NCBI RefSeq assembly: GCF_023734135.1
Contig: NZ_AP025730.1
Location: 4,650,001-4,714,000 of the forward strand
Source: Sphaerotilus microaerophilus
GTDB lineage: Bacteria > Pseudomonadota > Gammaproteobacteria > Burkholderiales > Burkholderiaceae_C
DNA: 64,000 nt
Direction of reading: 5' to 3'
How positions within the stretch are numbered: position 1 is the stretch's first letter; the number at the start of each line of letters is the position of its first letter. Position numbers and translations under genes: made by a program. Under the pieces are notes generated by a model. That model was not told where the DNA came from and searched no databases. It was given only the letters and a program-made list of their open reading frames with translations. Positions 35,164-44,364 of this stretch are shown piece after piece.

Positions 35164-35200
35164 CCCGCAGAGGGCGACCTGCTGCGCAGGGTGGGACAGC

Positions 35201-38200
35201 TCAGCTGGCGGTTGCCGGGATACGCGGCACCGACTGCCGCCGCTCAGCCAGCGCGCCATCGCCCGCAGGAACTGGCGCCCGCTGCGCAGCGGCACTCCAG
35301 GCGGGGCAGGATCGCCAGGTCGTCGCCCAGGTCGGCAGCCGCTCGGCCGGCATCGGGCGGGCGATGCCAAATCCCTGGGCGAGTTCGCAACCCAGCTGCA
35401 GCAGCCGGCTGCCATGGGCTTCGGTCTCGACGCCCTCGGCCACGACCTCGAGGCGGAAGGCGCTGGCGAATCCGAGCACACCTTCCAGGATTGCCAGATC
35501 GAAAGGATCGTCGAGCATGTCTCGCACGAAACTGCGGTCGACCTTGATCTGGGTGACCGGCAGGCGCTTCAGGTAGGTCAAGGACGAATAGCCTGTCCCG
35601 AAGTCGTCCAGGGCGAACATGACGCCAATCGCCCGGCAGGCCTCGATGACCTCGGAAACACGCTGCAGGTCGACCAGGGCGCTGGTCTCGAGCACCTCCA
35701 GCGTCAGATGGCTCGGGTTGACCGCCGGGTGCTGCTCCAGCAGCGTGCGCAGACGCTCGACAAAATCCGGCTGCTGCAGCTGCAGGGCACCGACATTGAC
35801 GCTCACACCGATACGAAGCCCCTCGGCGTGCCAGGCGCCAAGCTGCGCGAGCGCGGTGTCGATGACCCACTCGCCGAGGTCCACCGACATGGGGTCGTCC
35901 TCGATGGCGGGAAGGAACTCGGCCGGGGCCAGCAGGCCCCGCTGCGGGTGCTGCCAGCGGATGAGCGCCTCGGCGCCGACCACCTCACCGCTGCGCATGT
36001 TCACCTTGGGCTGGTAGTGCAGCACGAACTCCCGCGCCTCCAGCGCCTTGCGGATGCGCTTGAGGCTGTCGTGGTGTCCACGCACGTGGCGGTCCTGCTC
36101 GGTATCGAACACGTGAAAGCGGTTCTTGCCGGCCAGTTTGGCCTGGTACATCGCATGGTCGGCCTGGCGCAGCAATTGGTCGGCGTCCACATCGTCGGCC
36201 TGCGGGTAGAAAGTCACCCCGATGCTCGCGGAGACCTGCACGCACTGCGCGCCGAGGTGCGTCGGCTGGGAGCAGGCCGCCAGCAATCGCGACACCATGG
36301 GCGCTGCCGTGGCCACATCGGCCACATCGAGCAGGACGGCCACGAATTCGTCACCACCCAGCCGCGCAAGCGTGTCGCCCGCACGCAGCACTTGACGCAT
36401 GCGCCCGGCCACGGCCATCAGCAGACGGTCGCCGGTCTCATGTCCATGTTGATCATTGACCTCCTTGAATCCATCCAGATCCAGGTACAGCACCGCCACC
36501 TGCTGTGCGCTGCGCCGCGCCTGGACCATCGCCTGCTGCAATCGGTCGGCGAGGAGCATGCGGTTGGGCAACGAGGTCAGCGCGTCGAAGTTGGCCAGGG
36601 TCTCGAGCTGCTTCTCATGCGTCTTGAGCGCGGTGATGTCGGAGAACAGCGAGACATACTGGCGCGTTTCACCCTGGGCATCACGCACCGCGCTGATGGT
36701 CTGCAGCGCGGCATAGGTTTCGCCGTCCTTGCGCCGGTTCCAGACCTCGCCATGCCAGTGGCCCTTGCTCAGCAAGTCCTGCCACATCGCGGCAAAGAAT
36801 TCAGGTGCGTGGAGCCCGGAGCTCAGCAGGCTCGGCGTTGCGCCCAGGACCTCGTCGCCCTCGTAGCCCGTGATGCGGGTGAAGGCATTGTTGACATCGA
36901 CGATCTTGCCCTGCGCCGTCGTGATCATGATGCCTTCCCGGGCATGCGTGAACACGCTGGCCGCCCGGCGGAGCTGATCCTCGGCCCGCTTGCGCTCCGA
37001 GATGTCGACGTGGGTGCCCACCAGGCGCAGAGGGGTCAGCCGCTGTCCCTGGGCGTCACGCGCCAGCGTGCTGCGCGACAGGATGTCCACCCAATGCCCA
37101 GCCGCATGGCGCATGCGGAATTCGATCTCGCAGGAGGGCTGCCGGCCCGCACAGCAGTCGTCGATGGCCCCCCAGACGCGATCACGGTCCTCGACGGCGA
37201 TGAGTTCGCGCCAGGTTTCCAGCGTGTCGGCCAGTTCGTGGTCGGCGTAGCCCAGCATGGACTTCCAACGTGTGGAGTAGTGCACCGCGCCGGTCTCGAG
37301 GTTCCAGTCCCACAGTCCGTCGTTGGCCCCCTGCAGGGCCAGTTCCAGGCGCTCGCGGCTGATGCGAAGGTCGGTGTCCGACTGCGCGAGCCCGGTCGAG
37401 AGATCGTGCAACGCGGTCTGGATCGTGCCCCATTCGTCGATCCGGGTGCGATCGACGGGCGACGACACGACCCCGCTGCGGATTTCCGTGATGAGCCGCA
37501 GCACGTTGGCCAGCGGCCCCTTGATGTGGCGCCGGATGATCCTGACGATGGCAAGCACCGACAGGGCGGCCACGACCAACGACAGCAGCGTGACCTGGAG
37601 GCTCGCCCCGCGCACGATGCGGTTGAGCTCCTCCCGCACGCTGTCCGCCCGGGCCGATGCGCCCTTGTCCAGCCGCTTCATGCTGGCGAGCACCTGGTCC
37701 TTGGCCTGGTGGCTCTGCCGCAGCGCCGTGTCGAAGCGGGTCGTGGCAGCGTTCAGCTGCTGGACCTTGCCACGGTAGCGCTTGGCGGCCTCGGTCATGC
37801 GCCGGCCGATCAGCGCGATCTCCGGGGGAGAGGCCGACAGCGTCTGCGTCTGCAGGATCAGGTCATCGACCCGTGAAGCCGCCGAGTCGCGCGGCGCCCG
37901 CGGATCGGCCTCGGCAGGGCCGCGCTCCGCGATGCGCTTGCCGAGCACCAGCAGTGTCTCGCGCAGACCGGTGGTCAGTCCCATGACCTGATCCAGGTGA
38001 TCGGTGCCACGCCCGGCAAGTGTCTCCTCGATCATCAGCCGGCCGATCACCTGTTCAAGACGGGCCAGCTCGGCGAAGAGCGCACGGTCGAGCTGCTTGA
38101 CGTCGACGATGACTCGATCGACCGTCGCACAGTCTTCCAGCAACTGCCGCGTCGACGTCGACAGCACCGCCATCGTGCCGGCCAGTTCGGCGTCCGACAC

Positions 38201-38497
38201 CGAGCCGCTGATGTCACGGATGGAAGCACTCAACTGGCGTGCGCCGGCATCGAAGGTCGAGTCCCCCCGGCAACTGCGGCTGACCAGATCGATCTCGGAG
38301 AACACGCCCGAAAGCCGGCGTCCGATCGAGGCGTTCTCGATGACGCTGGTCATCTCGTCGCCGACGATCTTCGCAAAGAGGCCCTCCACCCGGCCCAGCA
38401 CGACGCTGACGAGCAGCGTGACCAGTGCGAGCGCAACTCCGTTGAGCAGGGCCAGGCGCACCAACTGGGCGCTGATGCCGGAGGGGAAACGCGGCAT
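35201..38497 (-). CDS. membrane-bound PAS-GGDEF-EAL c-di-GMP enzyme
   Basis: 1098 aa from ATG 38497. Layout: membrane helix at about 10-35; helical periplasmic domain to about 300; second helix (LLSLVVAALSVLAIVRII); HAMP-like region; PAS (RLELALQGANDGLWDWN); second PAS (IMITTAQGKIVDVNNAF); GGDEF with intact LGGDEF and an RxxD inhibitory site (RAGD) five residues before it; EAL with EALIRWQHP, SVNVGA, DDFGTGYSSL, IKVDRSF and EGVET. Both catalytic domains look competent. It lies 61 bp after a periplasmic binding-protein gene on the same strand, its likely sensory partner. ATG 38587 would overlap that gene. Confidence 0.93.
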   Translation of the reverse strand: MPRFPSGISAQLVRLALLNGVALALVTLLVSVVLGRVEGLFAKIVGDEMTSVIENASIGRRLSGVFSEIDLVSRSCRGDSTFDAGARQLSASIRDISGSVSDAELAGTMAVLSTSTRQLLEDCATVDRVIVDVKQLDRALFAELARLEQVIGRLMIEETLAGRGTDHLDQVMGLTTGLRETLLVLGKRIAERGPAEADPRAPRDSAASRVDDLILQTQTLSASPPEIALIGRRMTEAAKRYRGKVQQLNAATTRFDTALRQSHQAKDQVLASMKRLDKGASARADSVREELNRIVRGASLQVTLLSLVVAALSVLAIVRIIRRHIKGPLANVLRLITEIRSGVVSSPVDRTRIDEWGTIQTALHDLSTGLAQSDTDLRISRERLELALQGANDGLWDWNLETGAVHYSTRWKSMLGYADHELADTLETWRELIAVEDRDRVWGAIDDCCAGRQPSCEIEFRMRHAAGHWVDILSRSTLARDAQGQRLTPLRLVGTHVDISERKRAEDQLRRAASVFTHAREGIMITTAQGKIVDVNNAFTRITGYEGDEVLGATPSLLSSGLHAPEFFAAMWQDLLSKGHWHGEVWNRRKDGETYAALQTISAVRDAQGETRQYVSLFSDITALKTHEKQLETLANFDALTSLPNRMLLADRLQQAMVQARRSAQQVAVLYLDLDGFKEVNDQHGHETGDRLLMAVAGRMRQVLRAGDTLARLGGDEFVAVLLDVADVATAAPMVSRLLAACSQPTHLGAQCVQVSASIGVTFYPQADDVDADQLLRQADHAMYQAKLAGKNRFHVFDTEQDRHVRGHHDSLKRIRKALEAREFVLHYQPKVNMRSGEVVGAEALIRWQHPQRGLLAPAEFLPAIEDDPMSVDLGEWVIDTALAQLGAWHAEGLRIGVSVNVGALQLQQPDFVERLRTLLEQHPAVNPSHLTLEVLETSALVDLQRVSEVIEACRAIGVMFALDDFGTGYSSLTYLKRLPVTQIKVDRSFVRDMLDDPFDLAILEGVLGFASAFRLEVVAEGVETEAHGSRLLQLGCELAQGFGIARPMPAERLPTWATTWRSCPAWSAAAQRAPVPAGDGALAERRQSVPRIPATAS

Positions 38498-38558
38498 GGA
38501 GGATGTCTTTGCGGGATGTCTCTGCAAGCGGTTCGGCGTAGGTGCTGGGCAGTCGCCC

Positions 38559-39551
38559 TCAGTCCTGCTGGCGCACGAGGCTGGCACCCCGGATCACCAC
38601 GGGGCGCAAGGCGATCTTGTGCGACTCGACCGCACTCACGTTGATCACCCGCTGCCCCTTGACGTTCTTGGTCACCGGGAGCTGGGCCACCGCCGTCCCG
38701 CGCATGGCTTTCAGCAGCATGTCGCCCGACAGCTCACCCTGTTCCTGGCCGGTCTTGACCACCGCTGCCCAGGCACCCTGTTCGACCTGATAGCGGTTGC
38801 CACCCAGGATGGGGCCCCGATAGCCCTTGCGCAGCACGCTCAGCACCTCACGGTTGGTCATGGGCCGGGATGCAGCGTCGAGGATGCCCTCGAGGCTGTC
38901 GACGAAGAGTGTGTCGCAGCCGGCATTCAGGGTCCTTGCCATGCTCTCCCACTCCGCGAGGCTCGCCACGAGGTGGAAGCCGCGAACCTTCAGCGGGTAG
39001 CCGTCCTTCTCCCGGTCCACCTGGGCCTTCAGCGCTGCACCGGCAGGCACGTTGTTGGTCAGGAAGCACGCCGTCTCGACCGTGGGCACCACCTGCTTGA
39101 TGAAGGCGAGCGACTCGTGCACATGGGCACGCTCGAGCACACCCGACACATTGGCGGCCGGATAGCCATACTGGCCGGGTTCGGCATTGACCCCATTGAA
39201 CATCACGGGAACACCCCCCCGCTCCTTCAGGTAAGGCAGCACGAACAGGCGCTGGGCATCGTCATCCGCAGCGATCACCCCATGTGGCTGCAGGCGCTGG
39301 TAGATCGCGTGGGCCTCCTCGGCCTTCTTCGCCCCCCCGGCCGGGTCGCGCTTGGTGTCCATGTGGACGTAGGTGATCTCGCTGGACGCGCCCAGCACCG
39401 CGTCGATGCCCTGGCGGATCTCCCTGACCCAGGGGTTGTCTTCCTCGTAGCTCATGACGACGAGCACCCTGAACTCCGCGGCCTGCGTGCTGGCAGCCCC
39501 CAACCCCAGCACCGCAGCAAGGACCGGCGCGAGACAGGACTTGAACGACAT
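38559..39551 (-). CDS. periplasmic substrate-binding protein, ABC_sub_bind type, without a transporter
   Basis: 330 aa from ATG 39551, chosen because it starts a signal peptide (SFKSCLAPVLAAVLGLGAAS, cleavage near AEFRVLV). The mature protein is a type I periplasmic binding-protein fold (VLVVMSYEEDNPWVREI, then a hinge region with GVIAADDDAQRLFVLPYL) like the PF04392 family. No ABC permease or ATPase is adjacent; instead a GGDEF/EAL enzyme follows after 61 bp. It probably senses a ligand for that enzyme rather than importing it. The ligand is unknown. Confidence 0.85.
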   Translation of the reverse strand: MSFKSCLAPVLAAVLGLGAASTQAAEFRVLVVMSYEEDNPWVREIRQGIDAVLGASSEITYVHMDTKRDPAGGAKKAEEAHAIYQRLQPHGVIAADDDAQRLFVLPYLKERGGVPVMFNGVNAEPGQYGYPAANVSGVLERAHVHESLAFIKQVVPTVETACFLTNNVPAGAALKAQVDREKDGYPLKVRGFHLVASLAEWESMARTLNAGCDTLFVDSLEGILDAASRPMTNREVLSVLRKGYRGPILGGNRYQVEQGAWAAVVKTGQEQGELSGDMLLKAMRGTAVAQLPVTKNVKGQRVINVSAVESHKIALRPVVIRGASLVRQQD

Positions 39552-39750
39552 GAACACCTCGATACTCTGCGGCCGTGACGGCAGGCCCAACCACCCGGCC
39601 GACACCGACCGCGCAGCGATGATTTCGGCGCCCATCGGCAGCGCTTGAATGGGGAACCCGGAAACAACGGGCGCACCAACGACCCCGCGGCACGACAGCG
39701 AAATTCAACCGATCGCCGCTCCAGATTGCAAAAGCGGCAGGCGGCCCAGG

Positions 39751-39777
39751 TCAAGCGGCGGGCGCCCGAGTCGATAG
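39751..39777 (+). promoter_or_regulatory. possible sigma-28 (FliA) promoter for the MCP at 39850
   Basis: TCAA, a 15-bp spacer, then GTCGATAG fits the flagellar sigma-28 consensus TAAA-N15-GCCGATAA (3 of 4 and 6 of 8). It lies about 73 bp before a chemoreceptor gene, the kind of gene FliA controls. The rest of the 298-bp gap to the divergent binding-protein gene shows nothing else recognised. Confidence 0.45.
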
Positions 39778-39849
39778 ATCCGCCAGCCTCGCCCGCCTGC
39801 CCTGCAGCGTCCGGGTCTCCTGCCAGCTCGACGACCTCAAGGATCGGTC

Positions 39850-41382
39850 ATGAAATTCAACACCCGCTTGATGCTGTGCGCGGGCATCCCTGCTGTGCTG
39901 TTCGTCTGCGCCCTGTCCATCAGCCTGTGGGGACTGCTGCGCACCCAGAAGGAGTTCGACCGCAGCATCGATACGGAGCAGGCCATCGCCAGCGGGGTGT
40001 CGGAGATGTACGCGCAGGGCCTCCAGATGGGCCAGGCCCTGCGCAACATCGTGCTCGATCCGTCCAACCGGAAGGCCTTCGACAACCTGGAGACCGCCAA
40101 GGTGGCCTTCCAGAAGGCGCACGCCGACGCCCTGAGCGCTGCCCACGCGACCGAGTTCGAGCCCAGGCTGAGGGCGCTGAGTGCCTTGCGCGAGACCCAG
40201 GCTGTGCACCAGAAGCAGGTGGTGGCGCTGGCCAGCAACGACACCGCGGCCGCGACGAACACGCTCAATACCCAGGAAACCCCGGCCTGGCGCCAACTCA
40301 AGGCCCGCCTGCTGGAGCTGATCGATGCCAGCCGCCGCTCCGCCGCCACCGCACAGGCGACCGCCCGGACCCACGCGCGCCAGGTGCTGACCCTTTCGGT
40401 GGCTGTGGCACTGGTGGCGCTGGTCGCCGCGGGGCTGCTGTTCTGGTTGATGCGCCGCACGGTGATCCACACCCTCGGCTGCGACCCTTCCGAAGCCCAG
40501 GAGGCGCTGCGCCGCATCGCCGACGGTGACCTCTGCCCGGATGCGGCGCTGGCGGGCAGCGATGAAGGCCTGATGGGCGAGATGCACCGGACCCAGCAGC
40601 GCCTGCGCGAACTGGTCACGCTGGTGCAGACCAGCGCCGACGGGATCAACACCGCCAGCGCGGAGATCGCCAGTGGCAACCTGGACCTGTCGAACCGCAC
40701 CGAGCAGACCGCAGGAAGCCTGCAGCAGGCCGCCTCGTCGATGGGTCAGCTCACGGCCACGGTGCGGCAAAGTGCCGACGCGGCCCGCCAGGCCAACCAG
40801 CTCGCGGCCGCGGCGGCCGAAGTGGCCCAACGCGGCGGCTCGGTGGTCGCCCAGGTGGTGTCGACGATGGATGACATCACCGCCAGCTCACGCAAGATCG
40901 GCGACATCATCGCGGTGATCGACGGCATCGCCTTCCAGACCAACATCCTGGCGCTCAACGCGGCGGTGGAAGCCGCGCGCGCCGGAGAACAGGGCCGCGG
41001 CTTCGCGGTGGTGGCTGGCGAGGTCCGCTCGCTCGCGCAGCGCAGTGCGGAGGCCGCGCGCGAGATCAAGTCGCTGATCGGCAGCTCGGTCGAGAAGGTC
41101 GAGGGTGGCTCTAAGCTGGTGTCCGATGCCGGCGGGACGATGGCCGAGATCGTCGCCTCGGTACAGCGTGTGTCGCAGATCATCAACGAAATCACGTCCG
41201 CCACCGCCGAGCAGTCGGGTGACATCGGCCGCATCAACACCACGGTCACCGAGCTGGACCGGATGACGCAGCAGAACGCCGCCCTGGTCGAACAGTCGGC
41301 CGCCGCCGCCGAATCCCTGCGCGACCAGGCCAGCCGCCTCGCCAAGGTGGTGAGTGTGTTCCACCTGCGCACGCCGGCGTGA
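39850..41382 (+). CDS. methyl-accepting chemotaxis protein
   Basis: 510-aa chemoreceptor. First membrane helix at about 8-30; a four-helix-bundle periplasmic sensor domain (about 31-178); second helix ([22 protein letters not shown]); HAMP; and a full-length signalling domain. The conserved tip is intact: [20 protein letters not shown] and [19 protein letters not shown]. It ends [11 protein letters not shown] without a CheR-binding pentapeptide. The ligand is unknown. It is divergent from the binding-protein/GGDEF-EAL pair, and a possible FliA promoter precedes it. Confidence 0.95.
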   Translation: MKFNTRLMLCAGIPAVLFVCALSISLWGLLRTQKEFDRSIDTEQAIASGVSEMYAQGLQMGQALRNIVLDPSNRKAFDNLETAKVAFQKAHADALSAAHATEFEPRLRALSALRETQAVHQKQVVALASNDTAAATNTLNTQETPAWRQLKARLLELIDASRRSAATAQATARTHARQVLTLSVAVALVALVAAGLLFWLMRRTVIHTLGCDPSEAQEALRRIADGDLCPDAALAGSDEGLMGEMHRTQQRLRELVTLVQTSADGINTASAEIASGNLDLSNRTEQTAGSLQQAASSMGQLTATVRQSADAARQANQLAAAAAEVAQRGGSVVAQVVSTMDDITASSRKIGDIIAVIDGIAFQTNILALNAAVEAARAGEQGRGFAVVAGEVRSLAQRSAEAAREIKSLIGSSVEKVEGGSKLVSDAGGTMAEIVASVQRVSQIINEITSATAEQSGDIGRINTTVTELDRMTQQNAALVEQSAAAAESLRDQASRLAKVVSVFHLRTPA

Positions 41383-41407
41383 CACGCTGAAGCGCTGCCA
41401 CTGCCGA

Positions 41408-43105
41408 TCAGCCGGCCTGGCCCGAACGCCCCCGGGCGATGCTGCGGCACAGCAGCACCATCGGCAGCAGCCCGACCACCACGATGGCCAGCGCGGAGGT
41501 GGAGGCCTCGGCCAGGCGCTCGTCGGAGGCCAGGGTGTAGGTCTGCGTGGCCAGGGTGTCGAAGTTGAAGGGGCGCATCACCAGCGTGGCGGGCAGCTCC
41601 TTCATGACGTCGATGAACACCAGCAGTGCCGCCGTGAGCGCGCTGCCGCGCAGCATCGGCACGTGCACACGGCGCAGGGTCTGGACAGCGCTCAGGCCCA
41701 GGCTGCGCGCGGCGTGGTCCATGCTGGGGGTGATGCGCCCCAGGCCCTCGTCCACCGCCTGCACCGCGGCCGTGAGGTAGCGCACCAGGCAGGCATAGAC
41801 CAGCGCGGCGATGCTGCCAGTCAGCAGCAGGCCGGGGCGCTGCCCGGTGAGGTCGAACAGCAAGCCGGCCAGCAGGTGGTCGAGTTGCGTCACCGGGATC
41901 AGCACGCCCACCGCGATCACCGAGCCGGGCAGCGCGTAGCCGAGCCCGACCACGCGGTGCGCCCAGCGGGTGGCGGCGCCCGGGTGCACGCGCGCGGCAT
42001 AGCCGATCAGCAGCGCCAGCGCCACCGCCAGCAGCGCCGTCAGGCCCGCCACCAGCATGCTGTTGCGCGCCAGGGTGAAGAAGCGCTCTCCGAACTGGGC
42101 ATCGCCCTCGGTGATGGCCATGTGCAGCAGCACGCCGCCGGGCAGCAGGAAGCCGGCCACCAGCGGCGCCAGGCAGGCCAGCTGCGCCAGCGCCGCCTTG
42201 GCGCCGGCCAGCGGCAGGCGCTGGGCGCCGCGCTGACGCAAGGTGGTGTCGTGGTAACGCCGAGCGCCGCGGCTGACGCGCTCCAGCGCCAGCACCGCGA
42301 CCACGAAGGCCAGCAGCAGCATCGCGAGCTGCGCCGCCGCCACCCGGTCGCCCAGCGAGAACCAGGCGCGGTAGATGCCGGTGGTGAAGGTCTGCACCGC
42401 GAAGTAGGACACCGTGCCGTAGTCGGCCAGCGTCTCCATCAGCGCCAGCGCCACGCCGCCGGCAATCGCCGGCCGGGCCATCGGCAGGGACAGGCGCAGG
42501 AAGGCCCGCCAGGGTGACAGCCCCAGTGAGCGGCCCACCTCGATCATCCCGCCGGCACGCTCGATGAAGGCGGTGCGCGCCAGCATGTAGACGTAGGGGT
42601 AGAGCACCAGCGTGAACATCAGCACCGCGCCGCCCAGGCTGCGCACGTCCGGAAACCAGTAGTCGGCCCGGGTCCAGCCGAAGGTGGCGCGCAGCCAGCT
42701 CTGTACCGGGCCGACGAACTGCAGCAGGTCGGTGTAGGCGTAGGCGATGACATAGGCCGGCATCGCCAGCGGCAGCACCAGCAGCCACTCGAAGGTGGCG
42801 CGGCCGGCGAACTCGTGGCGCGTCACCAGCCAGGCCGAGCCCACGCCCAGTGCCGCCACACCCGCGCCCACGCCCAGGCAGAGCCAGAGCGTGCTGGCGA
42901 TGTAGTCGGGCAGCACCGTGGACGCCAGGTGCGCCCAGGTGCCGCCAGTGCCGCCGGAAAACACGTTGGAGGCCACCGACAGCAGCGGCGCCGCCACCAG
43001 GGCGGCCGCCAGCAGCGCCACCCAGGACAGGACGGGCCAGCGCCGACGCATCGGCAGGAGCCGGCCCGACACGGCCTGGGGCAAGGGAACGGAGGGCGTG
43101 CTCAT
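41408..43105 (-). CDS. fbpB: ferric-iron ABC transporter permease (FbpB/SfuB type)
   Basis: 565-aa permease with about 12 membrane helices in two homologous halves. Each half has an EAA-type ATPase contact loop (IEVGRSLGLSPWRAFLRLSLP and MDHAARSLGLSAVQTLRRVHVP, quoted in part). This fused layout is typical of FbpB/SfuB iron permeases. ATG 43105 is one base from a Fur box and only 22 bp from the divergent fbpC start. An internal ATG at 43051 is an alternative. It probably works with FbpC and the distant FbpA. Confidence 0.93.
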   Translation of the reverse strand: MSTPSVPLPQAVSGRLLPMRRRWPVLSWVALLAAALVAAPLLSVASNVFSGGTGGTWAHLASTVLPDYIASTLWLCLGVGAGVAALGVGSAWLVTRHEFAGRATFEWLLVLPLAMPAYVIAYAYTDLLQFVGPVQSWLRATFGWTRADYWFPDVRSLGGAVLMFTLVLYPYVYMLARTAFIERAGGMIEVGRSLGLSPWRAFLRLSLPMARPAIAGGVALALMETLADYGTVSYFAVQTFTTGIYRAWFSLGDRVAAAQLAMLLLAFVVAVLALERVSRGARRYHDTTLRQRGAQRLPLAGAKAALAQLACLAPLVAGFLLPGGVLLHMAITEGDAQFGERFFTLARNSMLVAGLTALLAVALALLIGYAARVHPGAATRWAHRVVGLGYALPGSVIAVGVLIPVTQLDHLLAGLLFDLTGQRPGLLLTGSIAALVYACLVRYLTAAVQAVDEGLGRITPSMDHAARSLGLSAVQTLRRVHVPMLRGSALTAALLVFIDVMKELPATLVMRPFNFDTLATQTYTLASDERLAEASTSALAIVVVGLLPMVLLCRSIARGRSGQAG

Positions 43106-43120
43106 TGAGAATGATTATCA
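43106..43120. promoter_or_regulatory. near-perfect Fur box between divergent fbpB and fbpC
   Basis: TGAGAATGATTATCA matches the 7-1-7 Fur consensus TGATAAT-N-ATTATCA at 13 of 14 positions. It fills most of the 22 bp between the two start codons, so iron-loaded Fur would cover both translation start regions. Confidence 0.92.
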
Positions 43121-43127
43121 TCGTTTC

Positions 43128-44258
43128 ATGTCCGCCCTGGCCCCGACCACCATCGCCTCCCCCCCTGCCTTCGCCCAGCCCTGGCTGGACCTCGACGCCG
43201 TCACGCTCGGCTATGGCCGCAAGACCGTCGTCGAGCAGCTCAGCCTGCGCCTGCCGCGCGGCACGATCGGCTGCCTGCTGGGGCCGTCGGGCTGCGGCAA
43301 GACCACGGTGCTGCGCGCGGTGGCCGGCTTCGAGGGCGTGCTGGGCGGCGAGATCCGGCTCGATGGCCAGGTGGTCAGTACCGTGGGCCGGCACGTCGCG
43401 CCGGAGCAGCGCCGCATTGGCATGGTGTTCCAGGACCACGCCCTCTTCCCGCACCTGACGGTGGCCGCCAACGTCGCCTTTGGCCTGCGCGGTCATCCGG
43501 ACGCACAGGGGCGGGTGCGCGAGATGCTGGAAACCGTCGGCCTGGCGCACGCCGCCCAGCGCTACCCGCACGAGCTGTCGGGTGGGCAGCAGCAGCGTGT
43601 CGCGCTGGCCCGGGCGCTGGCGCCCTCGCCGCGGCTGATGCTGCTCGACGAGCCCTTCTCCAGCCTGGACGTGGAGCTGCGCGAGCGCCTGGGCAGTGAA
43701 CTGCGCGCGCTGCTCAAGGCCGCCGGCACCACCGCACTGCTGGTGACGCACGACCAGCACGAGGCCTTTGCGATCGCCGACGAGATCGGCGTGATGCGCG
43801 ACGGTCGCATCCAGCAGTGGGCCAGCGCCTACCAGCTGTACCACCAGCCGGCCAACCGCTTCGTGGCGGACTTCGTCGGCCAGGGCGCCTTCCTGCCTGG
43901 CGAGGTGACGGATGGCCTGCATGTGCGCATGGAGCTGGGCACCGCCCGCAGCGACCACCCGATCCGCTGCACCGAGCACGGCGACCTCTGCCCCCGCGGC
44001 TGCGCGGTGGACGTGCTGCTGCGCCCCGACGACGTGGTGCACGACGACGACGCCCCGACCCGCGCCAAGGTGCTGCACAAGGCCTTCCGCGGTGCGGAGT
44101 TCCTCTACACGCTGGAGCTGGCCAGCGGCGCAACGGTGCTGTCGCTGGTGCCCTCGCACCACAACCACGCCCTTGGCGAGGCGATCGGCATCCGCGTCGA
44201 ACTCGACCACGTGGTGGCCTACAAGCGCGAGGGGGCACCGCCGTTGCGCTGCGGCTGA
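43128..44258 (+). CDS. fbpC: ferric-iron ABC transporter ATP-binding protein
   Basis: 376 aa from ATG 43128. ATPase domain with Walker A GPSGCGKTT, Q-loop MVFQDHALFPHLT, signature LSGGQQQRVALARAL, Walker B LMLLDEPFSSLD and switch His VTHDQHEAF, followed by a C-terminal regulatory TOBE-like domain as in FbpC. A GTG at 43098 with GGAGG very close upstream would extend it by ten residues across the Fur box, but the spacing is too short to be preferred. It is divergent from fbpB. Confidence 0.93.
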   Translation: MSALAPTTIASPPAFAQPWLDLDAVTLGYGRKTVVEQLSLRLPRGTIGCLLGPSGCGKTTVLRAVAGFEGVLGGEIRLDGQVVSTVGRHVAPEQRRIGMVFQDHALFPHLTVAANVAFGLRGHPDAQGRVREMLETVGLAHAAQRYPHELSGGQQQRVALARALAPSPRLMLLDEPFSSLDVELRERLGSELRALLKAAGTTALLVTHDQHEAFAIADEIGVMRDGRIQQWASAYQLYHQPANRFVADFVGQGAFLPGEVTDGLHVRMELGTARSDHPIRCTEHGDLCPRGCAVDVLLRPDDVVHDDDAPTRAKVLHKAFRGAEFLYTLELASGATVLSLVPSHHNHALGEAIGIRVELDHVVAYKREGAPPLRCG

Positions 44259-44364
44259 GCGTGCGCCCCGCGGCAGCGCGGGACCGAGAGAACCCTCCAG
44301 TGCGCAAGGTCATGCGCCGATACACTCAGCCTGATGCACCTGCCGTGCACGTTGTGGAGAATCC

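Noticed and set aside
40746..44210. Minus-strand frame of about 1154 codons across the MCP, fbpB and fbpC
   Set aside because: It crosses three recognised genes out of frame and has no domain; a product of high GC and rare stop codons.
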